From Pseudoclavibacter triregionum (GTDB taxonomy: Bacteria > Actinomycetota > Actinomycetes > Actinomycetales > Microbacteriaceae): a stretch of 64,000 bases of DNA. The stretch covers positions 868,001 through 932,000 of the forward strand of contig OU365335.1 in the NCBI GenBank assembly GCA_910822395.1. The letters are read 5' to 3'. The first letter of the stretch is position 1; each line of letters starts with the position of its first letter. Shown here in pieces: positions 7,701 to 16,818 of the stretch. Under the pieces are notes generated by a model that worked only from the letters and a program-made list of their open reading frames with translations, made no database searches and was not told where the DNA came from. A program made the position numbers and the translations under genes.

Positions 7701-9683
7701 ATGGTCGAACCGCTCGCTCCGAACACGCCCGCCGCCCGCACCTCCGGCATCGACACGGCCGATCTCGACGCCGCCGTCCGCCCGCAGGACGATCTCTTCC
7801 GGCACGTGAACGGCGCCTGGCTCGCCCGCACGGAGATCCCCGCCGACCTGCCCGCGTACGGCTCGTTCATGCGGCTGCGCGAGGAGTCGGAGGCCGCCGT
7901 CCGCGCCATCCTCGAGGAGGCGCAGCAGGCGCCCGAGGGCTCCGAGGCGCGCAAGCTCGGCGACGCCTACGCCGCCTTCATGGACACCGAGCGCCTGGAG
8001 CGTCTCGGCGTCGACCCCATCTCGCAGGACATCATGCATGCGCTCGTCGTCTCTTCCATCGACGACTTCCTCCTCGTGCTCGGCCGCCTCGAGCGCCTCG
8101 GCCTCGGCGGCTTCCTCGGCGCCTACGTCTACCCCGACCTCGGCGAGCCCGACCGCTACGCGCTCTACCTCGAGCAGTCGGGCCTGGGCCTCCCCGACGA
8201 GTCGTACTACCGCGAGGAGCAGCACGCCGAGCTCCGCGAGCAGTACCGCGCCCACATCGCCCGCATGCTCGAGCTCGCCGAGGTGCCGAATCCGGCGCCG
8301 CGCGCCGAGCGCATCCTCGCCCTCGAGACCGCCATCGCGAAGGGCCACTGGACGAACGTCGAGGCCCGCGAGGCCGACAGGACGTACAACCCGCACACCT
8401 GGGACGAGCTCGCCGCCCGCTTCCCCGGCATCGACCTCGAGGGCTGGATGCTCGAGCTCGGCGCGCCCCAGGGCGCCTTCGACCGCGTCATCCTCCGCGA
8501 GCCGAGCTTCGCCGACCACCTCGCGACCCTCCTCGTCGCCGAGCGCCTCGACGAGTGGCGCGACTGGCTCATCTGGCGGATCGTCGCGCAGCACGCGGCC
8601 CTGCTCACCCCCGAGATCTCCGCCGCGAACTTCGACTTCTTCGGGAAGACCCTCCAGGGCACCCCGCAGCAGCGCGAGCGCTGGAAGCGCGGCGTCGCGC
8701 ACGTCGAGGGGATGCTCGGCGAGGCGATCGGCCGCGAGTACGTCGCCCGCCACTACCCGCCGACGGCGAAGGCCCGCATGGAGGAGCTCGTCGCGAACCT
8801 CATCGCCGCCTACCGCGACTCGATCTCCATGCTCGAGTGGATGACCCCGGCCACCCGCGAGCAGGCGCTCGCGAAGCTCGAGCGCTTCGTCACGAAGATC
8901 GGGCACCCCGAGCGCTGGCGCGACTACTCGGCGCTCGAGATCGACCCGCGCGACCTCTTCGCGAACGCCCGCCGCTCGGCGATGGCCGACGCCGCCTACG
9001 AGTACGCGAAGCTCGGCGGCCCCGTCCGCCGCGACGAGTGGCTCATGACGCCGCAGACCGTGAACGCCTACTACTCGCCGGGCGAGAACGAGATCGTGTT
9101 CCCCGCGGCCATCCTGCAGCCGCCGTTCTTCGACGCGGACGCCGACGACGCCGCGAACTACGGCGCGATCGGCGCGGTCATCGGCCACGAGATCGGCCAC
9201 GGCTTCGACGACCAGGGCTCGAAGTACGACGGCGACGGGCGCCTGCGCGACTGGTGGACGGACGCCGACCGCGAGGCCTTCGCCGACCGCACGAAGGCGC
9301 TCATCGGCCAGTACGACGCCCTCGTGCCCGCGGGCCTCGAGCAGCACGTGAACGGCGCCCTCACGATCGGCGAGAACATCGGCGACCTCGGCGGGCTCGG
9401 GATCGCCTGGAAGGCGTACCAGGCGAGCCTCGGCGGCGAGGAGCCCCCGGTCATCGACGGGCTCACGGGCGCCCAGCGCTTCTTCCTCAGCTGGGCCTCC
9501 GCGTGGCGCTCGAAGCCGCGCAAGGAGTACGCCGAGATGCTCCTCGCCGTCGACCCGCACTCGCCGGCCGAGTTCCGCTGCAACCAGATCGTGCGCAACC
9601 TCGACGCCTTCCACGAGACCTTCGGCACGACGCCGGAGGACGGACTGTGGATGGCGCCGGAGGAGCGGGTCGTCATCTGGTAG
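7701..9683 (+). CDS. M13-family (neprilysin-like) zinc metallopeptidase
   Basis: Predicted zinc endopeptidase of 660 residues for oligopeptides. The active site is complete: HEIGH (His496, Glu497, His500), the third zinc ligand in ENIGD (Glu558, Asp562) and the GFDDQG segment after the zinc motif. The VNAYYSPGENEIVFPA segment that normally binds substrate backbone is present. An N-terminal M13-N helical domain covers roughly residues 20-390. No signal peptide or N-terminal anchor is evident, so the enzyme is probably cytosolic, unlike eukaryotic neprilysin. The start is fixed by the TAGGCT box 7 nt upstream of ATG. Confidence 0.93.
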   Translation: MVEPLAPNTPAARTSGIDTADLDAAVRPQDDLFRHVNGAWLARTEIPADLPAYGSFMRLREESEAAVRAILEEAQQAPEGSEARKLGDAYAAFMDTERLERLGVDPISQDIMHALVVSSIDDFLLVLGRLERLGLGGFLGAYVYPDLGEPDRYALYLEQSGLGLPDESYYREEQHAELREQYRAHIARMLELAEVPNPAPRAERILALETAIAKGHWTNVEAREADRTYNPHTWDELAARFPGIDLEGWMLELGAPQGAFDRVILREPSFADHLATLLVAERLDEWRDWLIWRIVAQHAALLTPEISAANFDFFGKTLQGTPQQRERWKRGVAHVEGMLGEAIGREYVARHYPPTAKARMEELVANLIAAYRDSISMLEWMTPATREQALAKLERFVTKIGHPERWRDYSALEIDPRDLFANARRSAMADAAYEYAKLGGPVRRDEWLMTPQTVNAYYSPGENEIVFPAAILQPPFFDADADDAANYGAIGAVIGHEIGHGFDDQGSKYDGDGRLRDWWTDADREAFADRTKALIGQYDALVPAGLEQHVNGALTIGENIGDLGGLGIAWKAYQASLGGEEPPVIDGLTGAQRFFLSWASAWRSKPRKEYAEMLLAVDPHSPAEFRCNQIVRNLDAFHETFGTTPEDGLWMAPEERVVIW

Positions 9684-9752
9684 CCGACGTCGCGCCGGGA
9701 CCGCGCGGCCAGACGCCGCCGGGCCGCGTGGCGCGCCCTCGGCGTCATCCCG

Positions 9753-9758
9753 CAGAAT
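9753..9758 (+). promoter_or_regulatory. -10 box CAGAAT, leaderless start
   Basis: CAGAAT lies 7 nt before the ATG at 9766. An earlier in-frame ATG at 9757 overlaps the box and is rejected as the start. Confidence 0.5.
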
Positions 9759-9765
9759 GATCTCC

Positions 9766-11451
9766 ATGTCCCCGCGCGCCGAGCCCCGCGAGGCGAGCGG
9801 AGGCCGCTCGCCCGAGCGCTCCGTCGCGCTCGCGGGAGCCGGGCTCGCGGCGCTCCTCGTGCTCGCCCTCATGGTCGGCGTGGGCCCGGTCGCCTTCAAG
9901 TTCCCGGCGCACGCCCCCATCGCGGCGTCCGTCGACGCGACCCGCGTCGTCGACGTGCCCGATCCGGCGGGGGAGGGCCCCGCCTCGCCGAGCGTCGTCG
10001 ACGAGAGCGGCACCTCCATGCGCCCCTTCGAGGCGCAGCTCATCGAGGGCCTCGTCGGCATGCGCGTCTACTCGACCCACTCGGGCGGCCCCATCGCGGC
10101 CCGCTGGGCGTACCTGCCGGGCGACCACCCCGTGAACGCCGAGATCGACGCGTGGATCCGCGCCCAGCTCGACGCGCACGCCCGGAACTACGGCGACGGC
10201 GCCTACCACCCGCGCGCCGGCACGCTGCCGGGCGGCCTCGGCGCCGACCGCACCTGCAGCCGCGGCGGGTCGCTGCGCCCCCTCGGCCAGATCGCGGGCG
10301 ACCTCGACCAGCTCCCGCCCATCGCGAGCGGCGACACCGGCCTCGTCATCTCCTGCGACATCATCGTCGCGAACGGCGACGCGTACGGCATCCGCCTCCG
10401 CGCGAGCGAGCTCGCCGACGACGGCCTCTCGCTCCGCGTCCTCTCCGACGTCACGCAGACCTTCTTCGCCGACCTCGGCGGCCGCGAGACCGGCGTCGGC
10501 GCCGACCTCGTCGCCGAGCCGCAGGGCACGCGCGTCACGGCGATCGTCGCCGACGCGCTCTCGGCCCTCCCGATCGTGAAGCCGACCGGGCATCCGCCGA
10601 CGCTCCGCTCCGAGATCGACGACGCGGCCCTGCTCCACGACGTCGCGTTCGGCCCCTCGGGCGAGCTCATCGTGCGCCTCGCCCCGGACCTCATCGAGGG
10701 CGGGCGCCTCGGCGACGCGCCGATCGAGGTGCGCATCCCGCCGGTCGAGCTCGCGGGCGCGTTCTCCCCGCTCGGCGTCGCGGCGCGGACGGCCGTCGCG
10801 AACGGCGAGGCCTGGAACGGCGAGGCCCGGCCGGCCGGCCTCAACCGCCTCTCCTGCGACCTCGTGCCCTGCATCGGCCTCACCTTCGACGACGGCCCCG
10901 GGCCGTACACGGGCGCGATCCTCGACGCCTTCGACGCGGCGCACGCGACGGGCAGCTTCTTCGTGCTCGGCGAGCGCGTCGCGGCGATGCCGCAGCTCGT
11001 GGCGCGGATGGCCGACGAGGGGCATGTCATCGGCAACCACACCTACTCGCACATGAACTTCTCGATCAACGCCGTCTGGCGCATCCAGGACGAGCTCCGG
11101 ATGACGAACGAGGCGGTCGAGGCGGCCGCGGGCGTGCGGCCCGAGTACATGCGCCCGCCGTGGGCCATCTTCTTCGTGCAGGACACGAAGTGGTACGGGC
11201 TGCCGGTCGTGCTCTGGACCGCCGACTCGAAGGACTGGAAGGACCCGGGCGTCGGCGCGATCGTCCAGGGCGTCATGCGCAACGCCGTGCCCGGCGCGAT
11301 CATCCTCTTCCACGACACGCACGCGGGCACGGCCCAGGCCATGCCGGACATCCTCGAGCAGCTCGAGTCGGAGGGCTACTACGTCGCGGGCCTCGACGAC
11401 CTCATCGGGCACCCCACGATGACGACCGTCACCATGCACGGCCAGCGCTAG
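9766..11451 (+). CDS. membrane-anchored polysaccharide deacetylase (NodB domain, CE4)
   Basis: Predicted extracellular deacetylase for peptidoglycan or another N-acetylated glycan, 561 residues. An N-terminal anchor lies at about residues 23-45. Residues 70-340 form a DUF3298-like accessory region without a recognised active site. The NodB domain covers about 365-555, with TFDDGP (Asp375, Asp376), HTYSH (His425, His429), RPPWA and a late LFHDTHAG motif supplying the catalytic His. All CE4 metal ligands are present. The gene is monocistronic, ends in a repeat-rich convergent gap and faces hemA. Confidence 0.9.
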   Translation: MSPRAEPREASGGRSPERSVALAGAGLAALLVLALMVGVGPVAFKFPAHAPIAASVDATRVVDVPDPAGEGPASPSVVDESGTSMRPFEAQLIEGLVGMRVYSTHSGGPIAARWAYLPGDHPVNAEIDAWIRAQLDAHARNYGDGAYHPRAGTLPGGLGADRTCSRGGSLRPLGQIAGDLDQLPPIASGDTGLVISCDIIVANGDAYGIRLRASELADDGLSLRVLSDVTQTFFADLGGRETGVGADLVAEPQGTRVTAIVADALSALPIVKPTGHPPTLRSEIDDAALLHDVAFGPSGELIVRLAPDLIEGGRLGDAPIEVRIPPVELAGAFSPLGVAARTAVANGEAWNGEARPAGLNRLSCDLVPCIGLTFDDGPGPYTGAILDAFDAAHATGSFFVLGERVAAMPQLVARMADEGHVIGNHTYSHMNFSINAVWRIQDELRMTNEAVEAAAGVRPEYMRPPWAIFFVQDTKWYGLPVVLWTADSKDWKDPGVGAIVQGVMRNAVPGAIILFHDTHAGTAQAMPDILEQLESEGYYVAGLDDLIGHPTMTTVTMHGQR

Positions 11452-11461
11452 GCGAAACCCA

Positions 11462-11502
11462 GGTGGCTGAGGAGCGGCCGCAGGCCGCGTCTCGAAGCTG
11501 CC
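11462..11502. repeat. family A hairpin repeat
   Basis: GGTGGCTGAGGAG, then the palindrome CGGCCGCAGGCCG, then CGTCTCGAAGCTGCC. It is the first of five family A copies in the 540-bp gap between the deacetylase and hemA. Confidence 0.7.
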
Positions 11503-11526
11503 GCCGTGCAGGACGCCTCGGCGGGT

Positions 11527-11570
11527 CGGTGGCTTCGAGGCGCTCGCTGCGCTCGCTCCTCAGCGATCGG
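11527..11570. repeat. family A repeat
   Basis: GGTGGCTTCGAGGCG, inner CTCGCTGCGCTCG, then CTCCTCAGCGATCGG. The right arm is degraded where it runs into the family C element. Confidence 0.65.
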
Positions 11571-11584
11571 CAGTGTCGGCGATC

Positions 11585-11644
11585 GCTACCGATTCGGGCG
11601 TCCGCCACCGCGATGTCGGCAGCGGATGCCCGAATCGGCAGCCG
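11585..11644. repeat. family C hairpin repeat, left of haem locus
   Basis: GCTACCGATTCGGGCGTCCG pairs imperfectly with the GCGGATGCCCGAATCGGCAGC segment across a short CACCGCGATGTC centre. The same element appears twice on the other side of the haem locus (24302-24363, 24841-24906). Confidence 0.7.
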
Positions 11645-11658
11645 ACGTCGCGCGAAGG

Positions 11659-11768
11659 GCTGGCGGATCGCTCGAGGGCTGGCGGATCGCTCGCGGTCCA
11701 CGCCATCCGCTGGCCGATCGCTCGCCGGCTGGCCGAACTGCGCCAGCGGATGGGCGATCGGCCAGCAA
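11659..11768. repeat. family D repeat block, left of haem locus
   Basis: Several copies of CTGGC(C/G)GATCGCTC in both orientations, including CTGGCCGAACTGCGCCAG, form nested hairpins. It is related to the 163-bp tandem units at 24409-24840. Confidence 0.65.
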
Positions 11769-11822
11769 CCCGGGTGAGACGCGTCGCGCGGGCGAGTGCC
11801 AGGGCCGATCCGCGCGGTCACC

Positions 11823-11864
11823 GGTGGCTTCGAGACGCTCGCTGGGCTCGCTCCTCAGCCATCG
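11823..11864. repeat. family A repeat
   Basis: GGTGGCTTCGAGACG, inner CTCGCTGGGCTCG, then CTCCTCAGCCATCGG. Confidence 0.65.
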
Positions 11865-11871
11865 GCATGCA

Positions 11872-11910
11872 GGTGGTTGAGGAGGCGCGAAGCGCCGTCT
11901 CGAGACCACC
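11872..11910. repeat. family A hairpin repeat
   Basis: GGTGGTTGAGGAG, inner palindrome GCGCGAAGCGC, then CGTCTCGAGACCACC. It is inverted relative to its neighbours at 11823 and 11933. Confidence 0.8.
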
Positions 11911-11932
11911 GGCGTCAGGCGCGCCTTGGGTC

Positions 11933-11973
11933 GGTGGCTTCGAGGCGCTCGCTGCGCTCGCTCCTCAGCCACC
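11933..11973. repeat. family A hairpin repeat
   Basis: GGTGGCTTCGAGGCG, inner CTCGCTGCGCTCG, then CTCCTCAGCCACC, ending 17 bp from the hemA stop. Its position suits an RNA hairpin terminating both converging transcripts. Confidence 0.75.
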
Positions 11974-11990
11974 TGCGGCGCGGAAGGCGC

Positions 11991-13379
11991 CTACGCCCGG
12001 TGCATCGGGCACTCGGCCGGCGGCTCGGGGTGCGAGCCGGCCGAGCCGGCGGGCGCGTCCGCCCCGCCCGCGCGCAGCGTCCGGGCCGCCGCGACGACCC
12101 GCGTCGGCGGGATGACCGGGATCGCCGTCGTCATCGGCCGCTCGACCTCGAGGCCGTAGAGCGTGCCGAGCGCCTCCTCGAAGTCCTCGCGCCGGCCCTC
12201 GCGCGCGAGCTGCTTGCCGCGCGTCATGGGCTCGTGGAGGAGCGTGTTCGCGAGGCGGCGCAGCGAGACGGCGATGGCCTCCGCGTCCTCGCGCCCGGAG
12301 ACGCGCTCGATCTCGGCATCGACGAGCTCGTGGATGCGGCCGCGCAGGGCCGAGAGCGCGGGCGCGAGATCCGACTCGGCCTGCTGGCCGGCGAACTCCG
12401 CCGCCGCTCGGGCGACGATGCAGCGCGCCTCGTTCGCCGCGTCGAGCTCCTCGATCGGGGCGTGGATGCGGAGGCGCTCGAGGTCGAGGAGATCCACTCC
12501 GTCGAGCAGCGCGACGTCCGGGTCGACGTTGCGGGGCATGCCGAGGTCGATGACGAGCAGCTGCTCGGGGCCGCCGGGCGCGAGGCGGGCGGCGCGGACG
12601 TCGTCGTAGCGGAGGACGACGTCGTCCGCGGTCGTGCAGGTGACGACGAGGTCGGCGTTCGAGACGGCGTGGGCGAGGCGTCCCTCGTCGACGGGCACGA
12701 CGCCCTCGCGCTCGGCGAAGCGGTGGGCGCGGCCGGAGGGGGAGTAGACGCCGACGCGCTCGACGCCGCGGTCGCGGAGCGCCTTGAGCGTCGCCCCCGC
12801 GTAGGCGCCGGTGCCGATGAGGAGCACCTGCGCGCGCGACCAGTCGCCGAGGCGGCTCGCGGCGAGATCGAAGGCGAGGCGCACGAGCGAGCGGCCGAGA
12901 CGGCCGACCTCGGTGCGCGCCTTCACGCCCTTCGAGGTCGTCGCGGCGGTCTGGAAGAGGCGCTCGAGGCGCGGCGTCGTCGTGCCGGCGTCGTGGGCGG
13001 TCTCGAGGGCGCGGCCGACCTGGCCGGAGATCTCGCCCTCGCCGACGGCGACCGACTCGAGGCCGCTCGAGACGGCGAAGAGGTACTCGGGCACGTCCTC
13101 GTCCGGCACGAGGCGGAGGTGCTCGGAGAGCATCGCGACGGGCGTCTCGAGCACCTCGGAGAGGTTCGCGACGATGCGGGCGCGCAGGGCCGCCTCGTCG
13201 CCGAGGGGGCGCAGGTCGAGGTAGAGCTCCCAGCGGTTGCAGGTCGAGACGCAGACGCCCCCGCGGAGCTCCGGGATCCGCGAGCACAGCTCGGCGACGA
13301 CGGGCGCATCGCTCGCGCTGAGCCGCTCGAGCATCGCGAAGGAGGCGCTGCGATGGCTCGCGCTGAGGCAGAGGAGCAT
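11991..13379 (-). CDS. hemA: glutamyl-tRNA reductase
   Basis: Reduces glutamyl-tRNA(Glu) to glutamate-1-semialdehyde with NADPH. This is the first and usually rate-limiting step of C5 haem synthesis. The 462-residue protein has the catalytic Cys47 in STCNR, the VAVGEGEISGQV segment typical of the family, the NADPH Rossmann motif GTGAYAG, and a C-terminal helical dimerisation domain. The last 30 residues form a Pro/Ala-rich tail ending ECPMHRA. It contains a Cys457-Pro458 dipeptide near a His, the form of a haem regulatory motif. It is divergent from the rest of the haem genes. Confidence 0.94.
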   Translation of the reverse strand: MLLCLSASHRSASFAMLERLSASDAPVVAELCSRIPELRGGVCVSTCNRWELYLDLRPLGDEAALRARIVANLSEVLETPVAMLSEHLRLVPDEDVPEYLFAVSSGLESVAVGEGEISGQVGRALETAHDAGTTTPRLERLFQTAATTSKGVKARTEVGRLGRSLVRLAFDLAASRLGDWSRAQVLLIGTGAYAGATLKALRDRGVERVGVYSPSGRAHRFAEREGVVPVDEGRLAHAVSNADLVVTCTTADDVVLRYDDVRAARLAPGGPEQLLVIDLGMPRNVDPDVALLDGVDLLDLERLRIHAPIEELDAANEARCIVARAAAEFAGQQAESDLAPALSALRGRIHELVDAEIERVSGREDAEAIAVSLRRLANTLLHEPMTRGKQLAREGRREDFEEALGTLYGLEVERPMTTAIPVIPPTRVVAAARTLRAGGADAPAGSAGSHPEPPAECPMHRA

Positions 13380-13387
13380 AGGAGGGG

Positions 13388-13393
13388 AGTCTA
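13388..13393 (-). promoter_or_regulatory. -10 box TAGACT for hemA
   Basis: Minus-strand TAGACT, 8 nt before the hemA ATG at 13379. The 147-bp hemA-hemE gap must hold control elements for both divergent units. I see no clear operator palindrome in it. Confidence 0.5.
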
Positions 13394-13514
13394 CCGCCGA
13401 CCGCCGCGGCGAGCGGGTCGGATGACCGGGATTCGGCCCCCGAGATGGCCCGCCCGTCTGCCCCGCGGCGCCCCGGGCCCCGGTCCCGAGATGCGCCCGC
13501 CCGCCCCGCGGGGG

Positions 13515-13520
13515 GACAAT
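13515..13520 (+). promoter_or_regulatory. -10 box GACAAT for the hemE operon
   Basis: GACAAT lies 6 nt before the hemE GTG at 13527, giving a leaderless hemE mRNA. Confidence 0.5.
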
Positions 13521-13526
13521 GGCGCG

Positions 13527-14795
13527 GTGACCGACCACGTCCCCGCCGCGCCGCTGCCGTCCGACCATCCGCTCGCCGACGGCCGCACCGCCTCCTCCCC
13601 GCTCATCCGCGCCGCCCGCGGCGACCGGCCCGAGACGCTGCCCGTGTGGTTCATGCGCCAGGCCGGCCGCTCGCTGCCCGAGTACCGGAAGGTCCGCGAG
13701 GGCATCGGCATGCTCGACTCGTGCCTGCGCCCGGAGCTCGCGGCCGAGATCACGCTCCAGCCCGTCCGCCGCCACGGCGTCGACGCGGCCGTCTTCTTCA
13801 GCGACATCGTCGTGCCGCTCAAGCTCGTCGGCGAGGACGTCGAGATCGTCCCCGGCACCGGCCCCGTCTTCGCGCAGCCGGCCCGCACGGCCGAGGAGGC
13901 GCGCGCCTTCGCCGCGCGCATCCGCGCCCGCCTCGGCGACCCCGAGCTCTTCGCGCCCGTCGAGGAGGCCGTGCGCCTCACGGTCGCCGAGCTCGGCTCG
14001 ACGCCGCTCATCGGCTTCGCGGGCGCCCCCTTCACCGTCGCCGCCTACGTCGTCGAGGGCGGCCCCTCGAAGGACCACCTCCGCACCCGCACCGCCATGC
14101 TCGCCGACCCGGCCGCCTGGCTCGAGCTCGCCGACGCCGTGGGCGAGCTCTCGGCGGCCTTCCTCGAGGCGCAGGTGCGCGCGGGCGCGAGCATCGTGCA
14201 GCTCTTCGACTCGTGGGCGGGATCGCTGAGCCGCGAGCGCTACGAGGCCTCGGTCTCGCCCTCCTCGCGCATTGCGATCGAGCGCGTCGAGACGCTCCGC
14301 ACCGAGTCGGGGCTCACGGTGCCGTCGATCCACTTCGGCGTCGGCACGGCCGAGCTGCTCGTCTCCATGAAGGCGGTCGGCGCGAGCGTGTCGGGCGTCG
14401 ACGACCGCATTCGCCTCGACGTCGCGGCGCGTCGGCTCGGCGGCGACATCCCGGTGCAGGGCAATCTCGACCCGGCCGTGCTCGGCGCGGGCCCGGAGGT
14501 TGTCGAGCGGCAGGTGCGCGAGGTCGCGCGCCGCGGGCTCGCGGCTCCGGCCCACATCCTCAACCTCGGTCACGGCGTGCCGCCGGCGGCCGACCCGGAG
14601 GTGCTCACGCGGATCGTCGAGCTCGCGCATTCGCTCGGGCCGGACGAGATCGGAGCCGAGGCGCGCGAGGCGGTGCTCTCGGGCGCGGCGGAGATGGTGC
14701 CGGGCGCGCCGCCCGAGGCCGCCGCCGACGCGCAGGCCGACGCCCCCGCGCAGGCCGACGCCCCCGAGGCCCCCGCCCCCGCCGACCGCGCATGA
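13527..14795 (+). CDS. hemE: uroporphyrinogen-III decarboxylase
   Basis: Decarboxylates the four acetate side chains of uroporphyrinogen III to coproporphyrinogen III. The 422-residue protein has the signature VWFMRQAGRSLPEYR, with substrate-binding Arg44 and Arg48. It also has FFSDIVVPL, GFAGAPFTVAAY, DSWAGSLS and a late HILNLGHGVPP. The enzyme core ends near residue 385. About 35 residues of Ala/Asp/Pro-rich tail follow, with a repeated ADAPAQADAPEAPA pattern. GTG start set by the GACAAT box. The stop overlaps the next gene by 4 nt (ATGA). Confidence 0.95.
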   Translation: MTDHVPAAPLPSDHPLADGRTASSPLIRAARGDRPETLPVWFMRQAGRSLPEYRKVREGIGMLDSCLRPELAAEITLQPVRRHGVDAAVFFSDIVVPLKLVGEDVEIVPGTGPVFAQPARTAEEARAFAARIRARLGDPELFAPVEEAVRLTVAELGSTPLIGFAGAPFTVAAYVVEGGPSKDHLRTRTAMLADPAAWLELADAVGELSAAFLEAQVRAGASIVQLFDSWAGSLSRERYEASVSPSSRIAIERVETLRTESGLTVPSIHFGVGTAELLVSMKAVGASVSGVDDRIRLDVAARRLGGDIPVQGNLDPAVLGAGPEVVERQVREVARRGLAAPAHILNLGHGVPPAADPEVLTRIVELAHSLGPDEIGAEAREAVLSGAAEMVPGAPPEAAADAQADAPAQADAPEAPAPADRA

Positions 14796-16246
14796 ACGCG
14801 CCCCAGATGCTCGCCGGCCAGGCCGACCTCCTCGTCGTCGGCTCCGGCATCGCGGGCCTCGTCGCGGCCCGCCGCGCCGCGATCGCCGGCGCCTCGGTCG
14901 CCGTGCTCGAGGCTTCGGACCGCGCGGGCGGCATGCTCCGCCGCGCGACGCTCCAGGCGCCCGGAGAGCCCGCGCTCGAGATCGACCTCGGCGCCGAGGC
15001 CTTCGCGAAGCGCGGCGGCGCCGTCGAGCCGCTCCTCGAGGAGCTCGGGCTCGGCGGCGAGCTCGTCGACCCGCGCGTGCTCGGCTCCTGGGGCTACGCC
15101 GACGGCGAGGCGTACCGGATGCCCTCCGGCGGCATCCTCGGCATCCCCGGCGATCCGACGTCCCCGGAGGTCGTCGCGGCGCTCGGCGAGGAGGGCGCGG
15201 CCCGCGCGGCGCGCGACCTCGAGGGCGGCGCGGCCGTCGCCGACGCCTCGCTCGACGCCCCCTCGCTCGACGAGCTCGTGCGCTCGCGCATGGGCGACGC
15301 CGTCGCGGACCGCCTCGTGACGCCGGTGGCCCGCGGCGTCTACTCGCTCGACGCGAGCGAGCTCGACCCGCGCCAGCTCGTGCCCGGCCTCGCCGCGCGG
15401 CTCGCGGATCGCGGCTCCCTCGCCGCCTCCATCCGCGAGCTCCGCGAGGCCGCGCCCCCGGGCGCCGCCGTGCGCGGCGTGCGCGGCGGCATGCACCGCA
15501 TCGTGACGGCGCTCCTCGCGGAGCTCCGCGAGCTCGGCGTGCCCGTCCGCACGGGCGCCCGCGTCGTCGCGCTCGAGCGCGGCGAGCAGGGCTGGATCGC
15601 CCTCCGCGAGGGCGGCCGCGAGGTGCGCGGCGCGGGCGTGCTCGCGACCGTGCCGGTGCCGGGCATGCGCGCGGGCGACGCGCTGCAGGCGGAGGAAGGC
15701 CCGGCGCTCGACACGGGATCCGGCGACGCCGCCGGCTCCGACGTCGTGCCCGTCGAGGCCGTCGCGCTCCTCGTCGACGCCCCCGAGCTCGACGAGGCGC
15801 CCCGCGGCACCGGCGTCCTCGTCGGCGAGCCGCAGGGCCCCGTGCTCGCGAAGGCGCTCACCCACTCGAGCGCGAAGTGGGAGTGGCTCGACCTCGCGGC
15901 CGGCCCCGGACGCCACGTCATCCGCCTCTCGTACCCCGTGCGCTCGGGTTCCGTGCCCGTCACGGCAGCGCTCGACGAGGCCGCCCTCGCCGAGCAGGCG
16001 CTCAAGGACGCGGGGGAGCTGCTCGGGACAGCCATCCCCGCCGACCGCCTCCTCGCCCTCGCCCGCCAGATCTGGTGGATGCCCGCCCCCGCGGCCCGCA
16101 TCGGCCGCGCCGAGCGCCTCGCCGCCCTGCGCGCCGAGGCCGAGGCGATGCCCGGGCTCGCGCTCGCCGGCACCTGGATCGACGGCACCGGCCTCGCGAG
16201 CGTCGTCCCAGGCGCCGAGCGCGCCGTCGCCCGGCTGCTCGGGTGA
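14792..16246 (+). CDS. hemY: coproporphyrinogen-III / protoporphyrinogen oxidase, FAD-dependent (HemY-type)
   Basis: FAD-dependent oxidase of 484 residues. In actinobacteria this family, also called CgoX, converts coproporphyrinogen III to coproporphyrin III, and the HemQ and HemH partners downstream support that role here. The dinucleotide motif is VVGSGIAGLVAA (Gly17, Gly19, Gly22), followed by LEASDRAGGM. The C-terminal AGTWIDGTGLASVVPGAERA segment completes the FAD site. It is translationally coupled to hemE (ATGA). An Ala/Gly/Asp-rich linker near residues 295-325 is longer than in characterised members. Confidence 0.92.
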   Translation: MNAPQMLAGQADLLVVGSGIAGLVAARRAAIAGASVAVLEASDRAGGMLRRATLQAPGEPALEIDLGAEAFAKRGGAVEPLLEELGLGGELVDPRVLGSWGYADGEAYRMPSGGILGIPGDPTSPEVVAALGEEGAARAARDLEGGAAVADASLDAPSLDELVRSRMGDAVADRLVTPVARGVYSLDASELDPRQLVPGLAARLADRGSLAASIRELREAAPPGAAVRGVRGGMHRIVTALLAELRELGVPVRTGARVVALERGEQGWIALREGGREVRGAGVLATVPVPGMRAGDALQAEEGPALDTGSGDAAGSDVVPVEAVALLVDAPELDEAPRGTGVLVGEPQGPVLAKALTHSSAKWEWLDLAAGPGRHVIRLSYPVRSGSVPVTAALDEAALAEQALKDAGELLGTAIPADRLLALARQIWWMPAPAARIGRAERLAALRAEAEAMPGLALAGTWIDGTGLASVVPGAERAVARLLG

Positions 16247-16413
16247 CCAGGTACCGACCCACCCTGACCCGCACCATAACGATCCGGCCACGCCCGGCGA
16301 GGTGACCGCCGGGAACCCCGCCATCCGCCCCGCTTTCCACGGAGTCATCAGGTTTCCGCTGGAAGAGTGGACGACGGCCGCCTTCCCCGGCCTCACCCAT
16401 CGAGGAGGACCTC

Positions 16414-16731
16414 ATGATGAAGAAGCTCACCTTCGTGCTCGGCGCCGCCGTCGGCTACGTCCTCGGCACGCGCGCCGGCCGCGAGCGCTACGAGCAGATC
16501 GCCGCCTCCGCCCGGAAGCTCTGGCAGAGCGAGCCCGTCCAGGCCCGCGTCGAGCAGGCCGGCGAGGCCGTCTCGCAGGGCGTCAAGCAGGCCGCCCCGC
16601 ACCTCGGCACGCTCACGGTCGACGGCGTGAAGCAGGTCACGAAGCTCGTCCAGAACGCCACGCAGAAGGGCGGCTCGCGCCGCGGCGGCGCGGACGCCCC
16701 GGTCGGCACCGTCCAGAACCCGGCCGAGTAG
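16414..16731 (+). CDS. YtxH-like small protein
   Basis: 105 residues, preceded by a good Shine-Dalgarno sequence (GGAGGA, 16402-16407). The N-terminus KLTFVLGAAVGYVLGTRAGRERY is a glycine-rich membrane-inserting segment followed by an amphipathic helix. This is the pattern of YtxH/DUF-type stress or envelope proteins. The tail is basic and Gly-rich. Role unknown. It is the first of three envelope-type genes lying between hemY and hemQ, and the only one with a classical leader in this cluster. Confidence 0.72.
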   Translation: MMKKLTFVLGAAVGYVLGTRAGRERYEQIAASARKLWQSEPVQARVEQAGEAVSQGVKQAAPHLGTLTVDGVKQVTKLVQNATQKGGSRRGGADAPVGTVQNPAE

Positions 16732-16818
16732 CACCAGCCCACCGCACCGGCCCCGCACCGGGCCCGCCGCGCCTTCCCCGCGGCGTCCCGATCACCGGAC
16801 CACGCAAAGGACCGAACC

